A stretch of DNA of 64,000 bases from Glossina fuscipes (taxonomy: Eukaryota; Arthropoda; Insecta; Diptera; Glossinidae): positions 9,616,341 to 9,680,340 of the forward strand of contig NW_023998415.1 in assembly GCF_014805625.2 (NCBI RefSeq), read 5' to 3'. Below the pieces are notes generated by a model. That model worked only from the letters and a program-made list of their open reading frames with translations, was not told the origin of the DNA and searched no databases. Every line of letters starts with the position of its first letter. Position 1 is the first letter of the stretch. A program made the position numbers and the translations under genes. Positions 36,735-49,526 of this stretch are shown one piece after another.

Positions 36735-38988
36735 GCATGCTTTACAAGTGTACTATCGTTTATACTCATTTACAGATACATGCAAAACTTAAGCTTATAA
36801 GAAGTATAATAATAAGTTTCATCAATATTCGTGTAGAGCAGATGTTTGCAATTTTCTGTCTCTCATCTTATTAGCAGTAATCTAATCCATTTGAGTGGCG
36901 AAAGCCTTTTGTGTCCTTTTCCCAACAAACAAAGTCGACCCTATGAAAAACGAACGTTTACAATCTAAAAGATTTCAAGCATTTATTTCGTCTCGACTGG
37001 CGAATAAAATTCGCAGTAAGAAAAGACTTAAATCGCATGCCTTCCCTATTACTCACTGCACGATTTCAATACAATGTCTCCTTATTAACAATTATTTATT
37101 CCTTGCAATCGTTAACGTGAGCGAAAAGTAATCAAGCAAGTTTCTCATTCTATATTTTTGGAATGCACGGAATTTCTCAGAAATCAGTTAGCCTTGAAAC
37201 CGTATTTAAGCCATATTCTCTATCTAAATTTAATAATTCATGGCATCACTGCTTACTTAAAACGTTGCCAAATGTTATGCGGAAAACGTGCAGGCATTTA
37301 GATCCAAAAATGTTTCTGTGCATAATAGAGAGGAAATTTTCGTCCATTACGAACGTAATAACAATTGAAGGATATTTTCACCGTTATAGGGGGGTTCGAA
37401 TGGAACGAACAAGAGAGAGAGAGAGAGAGCAAGATATACTACATTCTTGAAAGACAACAAAGCAACAATAAGAACAAAGCTAATATTTTACAGTAAAATA
37501 TATAAATGAAAAACACGGAATTTCATGCATAAATGTGCATAAAAAGCAAACATCCATGCACTTACAAATACTTATGTATAACTATAATATCTTTACGTAC
37601 GTACGTAGTCAAACAAAGTTATGCAAACAAAAGAAAGAAGAGGATGCGCTTAGAAGCAACAGAAATATGATTAATTTCATATTTTTCTTCTTTTTTTTTT
37701 TCTCTTTTTTTTTTCTACTCTCAGTGCTTTATTTTCCTTAACATTTATAATCTCCTCTCATATTTTATATTATGGAGAATATATTGTAAGTGAACAATAT
37801 TTGAAATTTTGTTTTAGTTTTTTTTTTATGATCACTATTTCTTTTTGCCATTTTTTGTTTGTGCTTTTGTTTTGGTGCACATGTTACCGAAATAATGAAA
37901 GTCATCTGTTACTTTCAATGATATCGTGTTTTGTTGTCCAACTGGTTTATGCTTAGCTCGCATATTAGGCACAATAAATCTTTTCACGACCATTAATCCT
38001 GACATAAAGATTTGTAGAGACCGAGTAGAATCTAAACAAACGCATATTTAACTATATTACATATATATATATACATAGATAACTACATGTATCTGATTAT
38101 AAATATATTATACCAATACCAATAGATATGAATGATAGTCATATCACCTTTTTTTAATACTTCAATAATTCATACCTAATACCCATAATATAAATGTAAG
38201 GACGTACGTATGTCGCAGCAACGTTTTATAATAATCTTTAGAGCTAAACTTACGGAACTAGTCAACTTGACTTATAAAGAATGCAGATAAGATATTAAAG
38301 TTTGATACAGAGGCATTCTTCGACTTCATAGAGAAGAAAACCGTTAAGCGGAGTTTGTCTGATTATCTCCGATGATTTCTTTAACGAGGGTCTGGCGGCG
38401 TCGGTACAGTGATCCCAGCATACCGATGGATAGAGTATACGGCGAATGTCGATCATGGCTATATCTAGTGTGAAATCCGTTCCCCGGTAGCGAGCACAAA
38501 AATTGAAAAATTCTCTCCTAATTTTTTCGCTTCGCCAATTTGCACCATTTTGCCGCTTAAGTTTGTAAGCATTGGTAGTTATGAATGAGTTCTGATCTCT
38601 TGTAGAGCTTGAAGAGCTTACTGATATCTATGTCGATGCGTTGTCCCCATTTCAAGGTCATAACAAATATATAATTATCACTTGTATTGCATGTACGTAT
38701 TAGCTTATAATTTAAAAAGCAATTAAGACATATTCAAACCTTAATCAACATTTTTGCCTCGAATTTTCTAAATTCCAGCTAAAACTCTTTTTCAGCGCCT
38801 TTTTTATTGCAGCAACAAATTTAAACCTAAATTAAAGTAAAATGCATTCGAAATGGCATAATGAGAAAAAACAAACAAAAAAAAAAAAAAAACACGAGCT
38901 TCTACCTGAAAATGCCTGCCCACACACTTATTTCTCATTAATGTTTACAGATATATAAACACATTTGAATGTACTCAGTCATACACAA

Positions 38989-39023
<35 letters not shown>

Positions 39024-39885
39024 TATATATGCATTCGTTCGTATATATGTATACATATCTGTGACTTGTACTTAAACAAAAATTAGTTTGTAGCCTGTAT
39101 GCTTATCTATGTTGTTGTAGTTGCTTGCTGGTGGCTTTCATAGTTACGTAAACGAGCATTTAGGCAAACGCGTGAATGAATATGTGCATTTATATATCTC
39201 ATATAGGTATATGCATGTGTATATATGAACGATATACTAATTGAATAAATTCCTATATACTCTCGTGTATGTAAAATGCCAACAATTTGAGTGGAGGCGT
39301 AATTTCGCCATAGTTAGAGAAATACTTTTTTGGCTTTGGTCCAAAATCATATATATGTGCATCCACATATAATTATTGTGTTGCTGCTACAAGGTAAAGG
39401 TAAGTAATATATCCCGTATGTAAGTAAACGTACGTACGTATATGTATGTTTGTCGAAACACTTCATTGTTTTGTTTTTTGTTTTTAATTCCTGTGGTATA
39501 CTCAAGCCTTCGAATGCCGTTTTAATTTAGTAAATTTTTTATTTTATTTTCTCACAAGAACACAGCAGCATACGTAGAGTAAAAGAAGAATCCACAAACT
39601 CAAGGCATAAGGGTGCATTTACATTTCTACAACGTTTTCGCTTTAATAACAAAACATATTATTATAGTGATTTTAACTTTATACGGCGGATACGCTGTAC
39701 TTTAGTACGAAATTATACTAAATTTCATATTCTACACGTAACTAACTGTAAGCCCGAGCAACAAAAAATTCCCCGAATACCTAAACTCGTTATATTCGGT
39801 ATGCACTGGTTTATTAGCGTATCAACGGATTGAGATAAGTCTCAATCACTTGTACAGGGATTGGATAAGATAAGAAGAACGCCTG

Positions 39886-39918
<33 letters not shown>

Positions 39919-39929
39919 CATTGATTTAT
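35286..39929. other. Unannotated stretch, nothing firm
   Basis: Contains AT tracts (36703-36731, 38993-39030, 39889-39913) and T/A runs. The block 35860-36660 has mixed composition but gave no recognisable translation on either strand. At about 38320 the + strand reads AFDFIEKKTVKRSL, which resembles a reverse-transcriptase motif A, but no further block follows convincingly. Confidence 0.4.
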
Positions 39930-40900
39930 TAATAAAGTTTTGAACCACCATTCCATCTTCGCTGAATAGATTCGTAACATGTCTGCTTAGCTTCCAACGT
40001 AGTGTGGTCTCACTCTAGTATCAAATTTTGGTTCAATACTGTTGCAGATGAAAAGTTCACTTCTCACTTTCTGCTCTCAAATTGTCCATAGCGGTTCAAT
40101 TATGGCTGGCTAAAGAAAATGTTTGATTATATTTTGATGATCCTGAAATCAAGACTAAGCTCTTTTGGTTGTGTGCGATCGCGTTATCATTTTGAAATAT
40201 AGCAGTAATTAGCAGCAATAGGCTAACAATAAGTGGAAGTAAGAACTTATACATAGAGGAAATCAAGATAGTCATTCCTAGTAATGCGACCAGCGATGTG
40301 AACGAGAGGATTTGGCGGTCAAATCATAACGGAACCTCCTCCATGCTTCATTTTTGGAATGTTTTGCTTTTTTTCACATGTAAGCCCAACCATCTGTATG
40401 GAACAATGTGGACGATGATTCATCGGATAAGATCATATCATGTTCCCAGAATCATCAAATATCCAGGTTTTATCATTGAGGCACCACTTCCTTCGCAGCT
40501 TAGCGTTGACTTCGTTCGTTATAACGAGTTTCATAATTGCAGCACTTTCATGAATGTTAGCTTTGAGGAGCTTCGTCGTACTGCTTTTGTCGAGACAGTA
40601 TTAAGCAAGTGAGTGTTGAATTTCAGTGCCACGTTCGCTGCAATTGTTATATATTGTCTGGTCATAATCTTATTTAATTTTCGTCGGTTTCTCTCAATTA
40701 AATTTTGTTTTTGCCCCCTATTCCTTTTCACCGCTGTCTTCGTGAAAGTAAGCGACATATGATGACGCTTATGTAAAATGGAAGAAGTATACAAAAGCGA
40801 TTTGATGATGCTCGTATCTCGTAAATACATTCTGATACCAAAGAAGACAAAGTAGAAGTTTTCCCGCGGGGGCATACAACTTTCACACCAACAACTTCCT
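39930..40900 (-). pseudogene. Tc1-like transposase relic
   Basis: The minus-strand frame 40875-40531 starts MPPRENFYFVFFGIRMYLRD, like the N terminus of Tc1-family transposases. Further on it contains ITIAANVALKFNTHLLNTVS, followed by KAVRRSSSKL, matching the second helix-turn-helix segment (IAxELNxHLxxxVSxxTVRRxL). Later pieces in shifted frames follow the family order: WCLNDKTWIFDD (expected before the first catalytic Asp), KMKHGGGSVMI at about 40350-40322, RNDYLDFLYV, and FQNDNAIAH where FQQDNxPxH, with the second Asp, is expected. Several stops and frameshifts make it inactive. No terminal inverted repeats could be placed with confidence. Confidence 0.75.
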
Positions 40901-41460
40901 TGACCTTTTTTAAAATTTTTTTTTTTTAGCGTTTGAGCAGCCCTTGGCGATATGTTTTCTATACAAGCGAGTTATAATGAATCAATAATACCCGTGGCTA
41001 ACGTATAAATGGCGTCTCTAGCAAAGAAAATTTACATTATTGTCGCTTTAGATGTCCTTCCATGAACGATGCCTGTCATAATCAATTCCTCAAGATGTCT
41101 CACCTATATATTTAACAAGGATTGAATCTGCGTAAGTACTTAAGCTTAACTACTTGGCTATAAAGTGTCAGTGGCACTACTTTTGTTCTTCTCAAAGCAA
41201 TGAAAATATCCGAATTGCTAACGTTGACTAATGGGTTTTTGATGGGAAAAAAGGGTTTAGTTTTAAGAGTGTTACGGCAACATTTCCGCTCCGAACGCAA
41301 GTATTATCCGGTCGTTTGTTGACATTGACGATCGAAGGAGGGAACAAAAAATCACAAAAATCTCTGCAAATTCTTCTCGACAATTGAAGAGTGATTTGGG
41401 AAAAGAGAACTGATATTGTAAAGATATCGTAAAGAGCCGTACACACCATTTTGCATGTAA
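40901..41460. other. Unassigned stretch between two DNA-transposon relics
   Basis: May contain the 5' flank of the Tc1-like relic and upstream parts of the mariner fragment that follows. A T run at about 40917-40927. No firm assignment. Confidence 0.35.
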
Positions 41461-41835
41461 ATGTATCCACAATACAACTATTTACCAAACGTATGCAGCA
41501 TTGGGTTACAAGTCTATGGATATAGTAGCATAATTATGTTCGAATTGCTGCCCAATGCTCTGTATTGGTTGCCTACCAGCAAATATCTGTTTCCAAATCT
41601 TAAAGGTACACTCGAGAAAAAACTTGCGATTTATGCATGGTGATGGATAATGATTCAATGATAAGAATATGGTGAAAACTGGAGCATATTTTAAGGCTCT
41701 TCAAAAATTGTGCTCTATAGAAACATCGAAAGATTGAGGTCATTGTATCTCCTTCGAAGGAATTATATAATAATTGAATTCAGTAAAAAAAAAAAAAAAA
41801 AAGTTTTCCTTTTCAGTGTCAGGAATTATCCACCG
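41461..41835 (+). pseudogene. Mariner transposase C-terminal relic
   Basis: The frame at 41461-41643 contains FELLPNALYW and KYLFPNLKGTLEKKLA (41539-41625), matching the mariner segment FELLPHPPYSPDLAPSDYxLFPNLKKxLxGK. Both Pro-Asp and Ser-Asp positions are changed (SPDLAPSD has become WLPTSK), so the final catalytic Asp is lost. After a frame change, GAYFKALQKLCSIETSK (about 41680) and CISFEGI fit the usual tail AYFxxLxxSYYxxGIxxLExRxxKCIxLxGDYVE. An A run at 41785-41802 follows. It is on the opposite strand to the Tc1-like relic next door. Inactive. Confidence 0.7.
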
Positions 41836-41989
41836 ATGTATTGGATTGATAGAAGTGGATCCTTTTTGCGATGCAATGCAAGTAACACCTCACAAAGAGA
41901 GAAATTTCATTTTGAAAGTTTCGTATTACTTTCAAATCATCATGATCGGTCCTGATGCTCAATGCAATTTATGATGCGTATGAAAAATA

Positions 41990-42600
41990 AATATACATTT
42001 CTATTGCATTCTATTCTATATAATCAGTAATAATCAGCTAACCTCAAAACACTATATGTGAACTTCTGATATACGATACTACCGGAAGTGATTTATCAAT
42101 CCGATTAGTGGAGTGCTTAGAGAATCAATTGTACGCTTGCCTAAGTGAACGTTCGCATTCGCGAGGAACGGTATAGCATTGTCCTCCATTGGTTCTCTCT
42201 TTTGATTCCTCTCTCAAAACTTGCGGTAAACAAAAATCATTATGCAATGATTCTTTAGCGCTGTGACAGGCGCAATTTTTGTGAAACCGGGACGGACATT
42301 TCTTTTAAAGGGCTTCGCTTATTGAATTCGACTTGTACTGGGAAACATATTCCATCAATGTCACTTACAGCTTACCGGATCCAGCGTGAGAACATTCATG
42401 TATGCCGATTACGCTGAGGGCGGGCACAAAATGTTTGCATCTCCCCATTTGCATCATACGAGAATATTATTTTCCCAGTTCATTCGCGGCATTTCATTTC
42501 ATTGCATGCACCAGCTAACTGCGACGCATCACACCAATGAAATGCGGTTGTACCGTATTGAGTTTAATCATTAAAATTCAAAACGAATCGATTTAATGTT
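41990..42600. other. Higher-complexity block, unidentified
   Basis: Compared with its surroundings this block is richer in G+C and free of simple sequence. It carries an inverted pair catttcattg (about 42495-42504) and caatgaaatg (about 42535-42544). No coding similarity was recognised on either strand, and the 62-codon frame at 42386-42574 has no known domain. It could be an old mobile element or a conserved non-coding segment. Confidence 0.4.
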
Positions 42601-43935
42601 CGCCCAAATTTATAAAAATACCGCACCATACAACGGCAACACAAATTGATTTTATCAGAACTGATATTCGATTATTTTCCAATTGGAAAAACAAATTCAA
42701 CTCTAATTGAGTGTATTTATCAGCTAATAAGAGAAGATATGCGAAAACCATTTGTAACAGTTTATAATTTTAAATTTACGAAACAACACGCAAATCCGAT
42801 TCGATAGGATATCATAGGATAGGATAGGGTAGGAAATCATAAATTCAATTTTTGAAAATGCCGTGTGCAAGCAAACTAGTTCCAAATATGTGGGCGAAAC
42901 TTCCAGATATTGATAATGGTAATGTCATCTAATAGGTCTACAAAAATTCCCACCCATAAGAAGTAACTGAAGAAGAAATTGCTATGAGAATCATATGAGA
43001 GAAGCAAATCTAATTTTGAAAATATGATAATGGGCAAGTACACGTACTCTATGCATACAACGTATCGTCTACATAAATGATCAGTAATAGATTCTAAATT
43101 AGTTTATTACTTGCCTGTCAACTAGACGGTCGTCACATGATGGATGATGTATTTGCTCTTATCACTGATTTTCATAGATGAAATTTAAATATAAATGGAA
43201 TTTGTTATAGGGCAAAATTCGATAACATAAAAGAGCGTAGAAATTAAGAAATTGAAGAAAGTGAACTAAATTCATATAACCATGAACGTACTTGTAGCGG
43301 ATAAAACTTTATTCGCCAGTTTACTTAACACGATAGGTATCCAAGGTGCGCTTCAAGACAATTATGCAATGCACTTTTTCTATCTATTTTGTTTTTCTTT
43401 TCTTATTTGTTCGCCTAACAAAAAAAAAAAAAGCCAAAAAAACGAACTACGGTGCTCCTTTTACTATAGCAACAGTACTTAACGTAGCAGGTGGTCTTGT
43501 CGTTTACATTTAAATGTTATTTGTTTCTTTTGTATTCCTTCTCAAAAATGTTGTGAAAATTTATGAACATTTTAATTAATGTGATTTTATACATAATCTT
43601 ACTTTGTCGTTGTTACTGTTGTCCTTCCCGTTGTCGTTGTCATTGTCGTTGTTGTTGTCGTTGTCGTTGTCGTTATCATTAACCTATTCGATGCTATTGT
43701 TTCTACTCTTGTTTTTGTTGGTGTTTTTCTTCTTTTTTTTTGCATTTCCTTTACAACGTCTTGAGCAGAGAAACGCAATTTGTTAAGAGTCATTTTGTGT
43801 AAATCTGCATTTAATTGTTCTTAATTGCACTTAAAATGATCTTTCAAAATAATAAACAAATTATTGTACTTCGTATGTACGTGCGTTGCCTATTTATGTA
43901 TATATGTATATATATATGTCTGTATCTCTCTGTAT

Positions 43936-43939
<4 letters not shown>

Positions 43940-43967
<28 letters not shown>
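43940..43967 (+). repeat. TG dinucleotide microsatellite
   Basis: Fourteen uninterrupted TG units after a tgtatg lead-in. Confidence 0.95.
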
Positions 43968-44077
43968 ATGCATATGTTTATATGCCTTACATTAGTTGCC
44001 CTTTTGCTATATTCTCGAAACGTACTTACATATATAAACATAATTATTTATTTTTATGTATCTCTCTTATCTCTCTT

Positions 44078-44087
<10 letters not shown>

Positions 44088-44123
<36 letters not shown>
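44088..44123 (+). repeat. CTTT tetranucleotide microsatellite
   Basis: About nine exact units of cttt between TC-rich flanks. Confidence 0.95.
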
Positions 44124-44124
<1 letters not shown>

Positions 44125-44387
44125 CCATCTCTATCTATCCATCTATCTATTTTCCTATTTCTATCTCTATCTTTATATAAACAGTAACAAGTAAAGTATT
44201 TAAAAGCTACAACAATAGCAACAATTAAAACACTAGTGTCAGTCAACATACAACCAAAGTCTCATTAGAGAGTAGTTATTATTATTGTTTAATGTCAAAT
44301 GACAATTTTGTAACTCAGCATAGCTGACAAATTATATTGTTAGTGAGTGAAGGAGATAGACAGCAAGTAAACAAATACACGCTCGCT

Positions 44388-44425
<38 letters not shown>

Positions 44426-45056
44426 TACACATACACATACGTACAATGTAAAATGTAAAATGAAGAAGAAAGCTTTAAGTAAAAGACGTGCTCACAAAAC
44501 TTATAGAAACTATATGCACTCACTCGTTTTGATAGTGTGGCATATCAAGAGGAGATCTTAACTTTAAGTGCATTTATGTGAGAACTGCCAGATGCTCGTC
44601 CGACATCTTTCATGGCCATTTGATTACTTTAAGACAAGTTTTAAACTGCGGCATGAAAGAGTGATAAAAAAAAGAAAGGTAAGGGAGAGAGAATCGGGAT
44701 AACCGCATTTAATATATATTTCATAACTATGTTTGGTTGTGTGTTTGTTTATGCGTAAAAATGAATTTCACATTCACCTGCCGAGAAGTGCAAAATTTAC
44801 AGTTGCCAAAATGAGTCGTCATTGTTGCCCCAGAGTAGCTGGTCGCCTATCTAGACTTGCTACCAATACCATTTAACAGGCTTTAGAAAAGTGCTTAGAA
44901 CTGCAAGTTTGCCTCTTTTTTTTTTTCTTTTTTTTTCTTATACACTTGGGCTACGGCACTACGTTCTCTATCATAGGAGTCTCGGACCACGTATACATAA
45001 CTTCTGATAAGTGCAAATGCATGGCTGTTTGTCTGTCTGTTCATATGTCCATCTAT

Positions 45057-45101
45057 GCATATATATATATATATATATAGATATATATATATATATATAT
45101 A
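45057..45101 (+). repeat. AT dinucleotide microsatellite
   Basis: About twenty-two AT units with a single G interruption near the middle. Confidence 0.95.
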
Positions 45102-45490
45102 AATGTTTGCTGATTTTGTTTTCTTTGTTTTGATTTTTGAACATGTGTTCGTTTTTTATTTGCAGCTACTTCACAAAACGAGCCCTTCAGTCCTCTTTGT
45201 CGTCTATAACGGTTTTTCGTTTAGATTAAAATTTATAAACTTTGTCTGAAGTGGCAACTAAACTAAAATGTTGGCTCAGTGCCAAATGCCACAGACGTCA
45301 GCTGCAATAACCTCAAGTGTTGTCAGAAAACAGTTTATACTGCTTTTTGCTGCTTTTCCAACAGTTAGTTTGGCTTTGAGTGTACTTTTTTACCCTTCTT
45401 TTTTATATTTTTTAGAAGCGACTATAGTACTTTTTATTCGAGTCTATGAAAACATTGAGTAGAGTTCAGTTAGTTTCTTCTTTTTTTTTT

Positions 45491-45524
<34 letters not shown>

Positions 45525-45592
45525 GTTTCATTTTATACTTAACACAAACATTTTAATGGTAAAGCGTGCAAAATGTAACTAACGGTTAGTGC

Positions 45593-45637
45593 CTAGTGTT
45601 AGCGTTAGTGTTAGTGTTAGTGTTAGTATTAGCGTTG
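45593..45637 (+). repeat. TTAGTG hexanucleotide tract
   Basis: About seven units of gttagt/g with c and a variants (gttagc, gttagtatt). The 61-codon frame through it reads Ser-Val repeats and is not a gene. Confidence 0.9.
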
Positions 45638-46923
45638 TAGGCATAGTTGTAGGCAAAGTCAATGTGCAATTCTTTTGTTTGCAATTATTGTTACTTTTTC
45701 TTTCTTTTAATATTTTATTATTATCTCATTATGAACTTATACAAGTCACAATTGCCACCTGTTGTTCAATTTAAAATAATTTTATTCAGAACTTTCTTTT
45801 ATCTTTCGTTCATTTCTTCTTATTTCTTTTACTAATTTAAAAGAGCAAAAACAAAAAACAAAAAAAAAAAAAAACAAAACTTTCATTATTAATTTATAAA
45901 TATTATAGATTTAAAATAAATCAATTAAAATGCCAAAAACAAATCAACAAAGCCTATTATTTATACACATAAAGGCCTTAAAGTAATAATGAAATTTAAT
46001 TCAGAGCATACAGTGATGCGAGAAAATGTTGATGAAGAACTCAATTTATTTTATTGTGAATATTGAATGAATGCTAAAATATTATCGAAATAATCCTTTA
46101 ATTTTCGATCAACAATGGAAGCGAAAGCATCGAAAACGTAACAAACGAACGATAGAGAATAAAATTGAAAAAACGAATAAATGAAAATAAGACGATAAGG
46201 ATAAGAAGGTGAAGCAATTGCGTCAACCTCTATGTGACATTAAATGTTTCTTTCTAAAAATCCTCTACACAGGACATGTATTAGTTAATCGATCGAACAA
46301 ATTTTTTCACTACATAAATGAATGCTTATGGTAAGTAATTATATGAAATCTTAAATCGATATTTAACATACTTTGCGCTCTGGCTGTTTCGACTATTGTG
46401 GACGAGTTCGGGAATCCCGACTTTCGGAATATAGAGAATTAAGAACGAGCTAGACGATATAAGGTAAATGTATGTACGCGTATACTTATGACTGGAACTA
46501 AAAGTAAGTAAGTATGTATTAGCTGGGCACCCTTATCATATGTACACTTGATGTAGTGGATATTCAACATAAGCCCGAAAAATAATGCACTTGTGTTTCT
46601 TTTTTCAAACTCATAAGCAACGAGTTCCTTTTTTTCTACACTACTATATAACTATTACTGCTGTACATGTACACAAATATTACATAAATATAGTTTTATT
46701 TGCATGTAGGAAAAGCATGTCATTTCTCTTGGTTTTTTTTTTTTTTTTTTTTTTGTAATTTTTCAACATCTATAATATTTTAATGCATGTAATTAAAGTT
46801 TTAATTGTTCTTTTCAATTATTCGAATTAAACACTAATAAAATATTAAAAAAATAATTGTACTGCATTTATTCCAGTATCAGAGCAAGTTACGACATGTC
46901 GATAATATGCGACTTCCTCTTAC

Positions 46924-46947
46924 ACCTGCATTCCCTGGAATGCAGGT
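46924..46947. other. Perfect 11-bp-stem hairpin
   Basis: acctgcattcc (46924-46934), two bases ct, then the exact reverse complement ggaatgcaggt (46937-46947). The loop is too tight for a stable RNA hairpin to close fully, so as DNA it is a near-perfect palindrome. No flanking repeat was recognised. Confidence 0.9.
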
Positions 46948-47989
46948 CGGGTCACGTTTTATATAACGACAAACCGGTAATGATTGTTTAAATATGTCAT
47001 CGTTTTGTAATAAAAAAAAAGAAAGACAACATACCGGGGGATTTGTATTCATGGAAAGGTAATTAGATAAATATCAGCCATCTCGATGCTTTTTATTTAC
47101 AGACGTTGTGCTAAGGGATCAATGGCTACCATTTTTATTATATAGATTTTATTAAGGCACATTAATAACCATTTAAACCAAACGTCAAATCGCTAGTTGG
47201 TACCAAGTTTATCAGTCGTCAGTTATGGAAGCATAGATTAAAGTGCTTGAGACAATGAGACCATAAGACGATGATGAATAGAAGTTTTTTTTTTTTGGCA
47301 TATGCTAGTAATGATAACATAGACATATTTGTAAGTGAAAAGGGCGCTTCCGGTACCTACAATCTATCCGAAATCCGTAAATCTTAACCATTCTAGTTAT
47401 GATGGCGGAAACCTGAATTTTATTCGTTGACGCTGCACTATTTGCTGCGAAATCAGGTCTATCAAGGCAATAAAAAAGAGAATCAAGCAGCAGAAGGAAC
47501 TTTCAAAGACGAATTATTTGATATTTGAAATATCGCGTCTATAGTGTATTATTGATGATGATGTTTATAGAAGAATCATAACGATGCCAATCTGACTATA
47601 TGTTGAACTCTACTTCACATAAATACTCTATCGCTTTTACGTGTTTTTTATACATTTAAATTTATTTTCATAAAAACTTGTAATACATTAAAAAAAAGAG
47701 GAAAACATTTTTTTATATACAAGTTTTATTTAGGTAAATACAACTATTTGCATATCTAACAAAATTTTTTTTTTTTTTTTTTAGAATATTCAGAGTTAAA
47801 GAAGCAAACAAAATAATGTTTTTTTTTTTGGTTAATTTCCCTTAGAACCCTACAGCTGGTTATAATTTTAACAAGCCACTCAATAAATTTCCGGCCTGAC
47901 ATGTATATGGCAACGTTGTTGACAGACGTGTATGATTTGCGGGTAGTGTCGAACTTCAAACGAAACGTGTCAAAGTTTTATGACATTTC
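46948..47989. other. AT-rich sequence, nothing recognised
   Basis: T runs at 47286-47297, 47765-47782 and 47818-47829. The lower part (from about 47840) may be the decayed C-terminal half of the neighbouring mariner relic but no block could be aligned. Confidence 0.4.
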
Positions 47990-48530
47990 AACAATTATTT
48001 TCCGAGTTATAGTTGCTTTAGTGAGGCTACTCTTTTACTCGCTTTGAACGACTCGCTTTCGCCGGTTGCTTGCCGCTTCACTCACTACCGATTTGACTTC
48101 GAAGTGTAGTGATAAATCCATGTATAATCCGTTATCACATATCGCATGAAAATGTCCCTTTTATTTCGCCTAAACAACGCCAAGCCAAGCTGTGAAACAT
48201 CAACACGGCACCTACTTCGAACCGAGATTTCTCATAATTAATACAATGCTCATACATCACACACAACTTTAGTTTTCGGTCTCCTAGAAACGGTTTATGT
48301 CCATAGCAGAAAAATGCTTTCTGGAACATCTGGAACATCTGTAGATGTCAGGCGACCACAGCGCTCAGCATCATCGTGGTTTGTACGATCGCATTTAAAC
48401 TCTGCGTACCAATCAAGAGTAGTTGAGTTCCCATAGAAGCTTGGAGCAAAAATCGCGCTCAACAGTATTTTGACATGAAACTCTTTCTTATAGTTTGTGT
48501 TGAAAATTACAAAACTGTGGGCATTAAAAC
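47990..48530 (-). pseudogene. Mariner transposase N-terminal and first catalytic region relic
   Basis: Read on the minus strand. STTLDWYAEFKCDRTNHDDA, followed by ERCGR (48426-48352), matches the mariner helix-turn-helix linker (STIxxWYAEFKRGRTxxxDAERSGRP). DRKLKLC (about 48275) matches DRKVKLxEIAE. RYVITDYTWIYHYTSKSNR (about 48140-48085) matches RYVTMDETWIHHYTPESNR; the catalytic Asp is kept but the following Glu is Tyr. A degraded SEAASNRRKR stretch fits the next block (SAEWxAxGExRPKR). The frame changes at least twice and the C-terminal half was not found. It is on the minus strand and is distinct from the + strand copies at 5.6 and 41.5 kb. Confidence 0.78.
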
Positions 48531-48943
48531 TACCTACTATAACCTGTAAACTAATGGTCAAAATGTCGCGAAATTTCGATGCGTATCGTTTGAAGATTGA
48601 TACCATCCAACAATCGTATGGGTCTATCAGCAATATTGCTATACTTGTGTATGTCAATCGGATGATTTTTCGACTCCAGTTTTCCAACTGTAATAAGAAA
48701 CCGAGAATGGTCTGAAAATGTGACAAAACCTAATGGGTATCGGTTGATATTTCAAAAAATTGATGTAGGCGTCGATTAAAAATGTTTCCTTATTTTCTGA
48801 GAGGACGCTTCATAGAAATGGGCCATAAAACCAACAAAATTTTAGATTCTCGAGACAATCGACCGATACTTAATAGGGAACGTTATTTTGATCGGATGAA
48901 AGCTAAAGAATATATAAGCACTATATATATGTGTATACATATT
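48531..48943. other. Flank of the mariner relic
   Basis: The upstream part of a 143-codon minus-strand frame (48295-48726) covers this stretch, but the residues before the DWYAEF block do not match the mariner N terminus beyond a few positions. No other element was recognised. Confidence 0.35.
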
Positions 48944-48984
48944 ATGGTCGCGGGCTCAAATCTCAAGCACGGTAGAGTCTTTTT
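48944..48984 (+). repeat. SINE fragment (box B and body only)
   Basis: atggtcgcgggctcaaatct followed by caagcacggtagagtc and a T run. This equals the box B and first body block of the SINE at 15811, with box A missing. It may be a 5'-truncated copy or a truncated remnant. Confidence 0.55.
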
Positions 48985-49254
48985 TTTTTTTTGTAAATTA
49001 ATTAAATGTTTTAAAATAAATTATATGTTCATATTACACGGTATATATATATATATATATTTATATACATTATCTTTTATGTAGCACATTATTTATTATA
49101 TTGTCATGAAAGTCTTACATATGGTAAAATTAGTTTGCATGCAACTGAGTTCATCGATTGGTAACTGAGGAATCTAAGTTAGGCTTAGATTCGTCGTCAT
49201 AATATTTATTTACGATATCGAACCACAGAAATGATTAAAAGGAGGTTTTTTTAT

Positions 49255-49526
49255 GATGGAATGGTCGAAGATGTAGTCCTATCTGACCGATTTTCAATAA
49301 TGCTCGTTCTCGGGTCAAGCGAGTTCACTGTACTATATATTTCATCGAAATATTTTAAAATTGCAATCTGCAGATTAAACACAAGACAGGCGGACTATCA
49401 AGTTTAGAGTCACTTTCTGAATCGTGAAGGTGGACCTATCACAAATCTTTTTTGGGTATTGTGTACGTCCGTACAAACTTAATATACGCTGTGGTGTGCG
49501 ACCGGTGGTGTGGGGTATAAAAAGAA
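49255..49526 (+). repeat. Family B right-hand fragment
   Basis: Includes gtcctatctgaccgattttc (also seen in degraded form at about 59135), gacaggcggactatcaagtt, gggtattgtgtacgtccgta, aacttaatatacgctgtggt, and the terminus ggtgtggggtataaaaa. It is a longer right-hand part than the copies at 2187 and 22435. Confidence 0.6.

Larger units (their letters stand above)
42601..46923. other. Simple-sequence-rich stretch, no gene
   Basis: Contains an ATAGG tract (42803-42833), an A run (43420-43432), a GTT/GTC tract (43603-43680), a TG tract (43940-43967), a CTTT tract (44088-44123), AT/AC tracts (44388-44426, 45057-45101), a very long T run (about 45480-45523), a TTAGTG tract (45593-45637) and another T run (46734-46754). 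Open frames here are translations of these tracts. Confidence 0.6.

Noticed and set aside
40298..40612. 104-codon + strand frame
   Set aside because: It is antisense to the Tc1-like relic on the minus strand.
48295..48726. 143-codon minus-strand frame as an intact gene
   Set aside because: Only its last third matches mariner transposase and the match continues in another frame, so it is part of a broken transposon.
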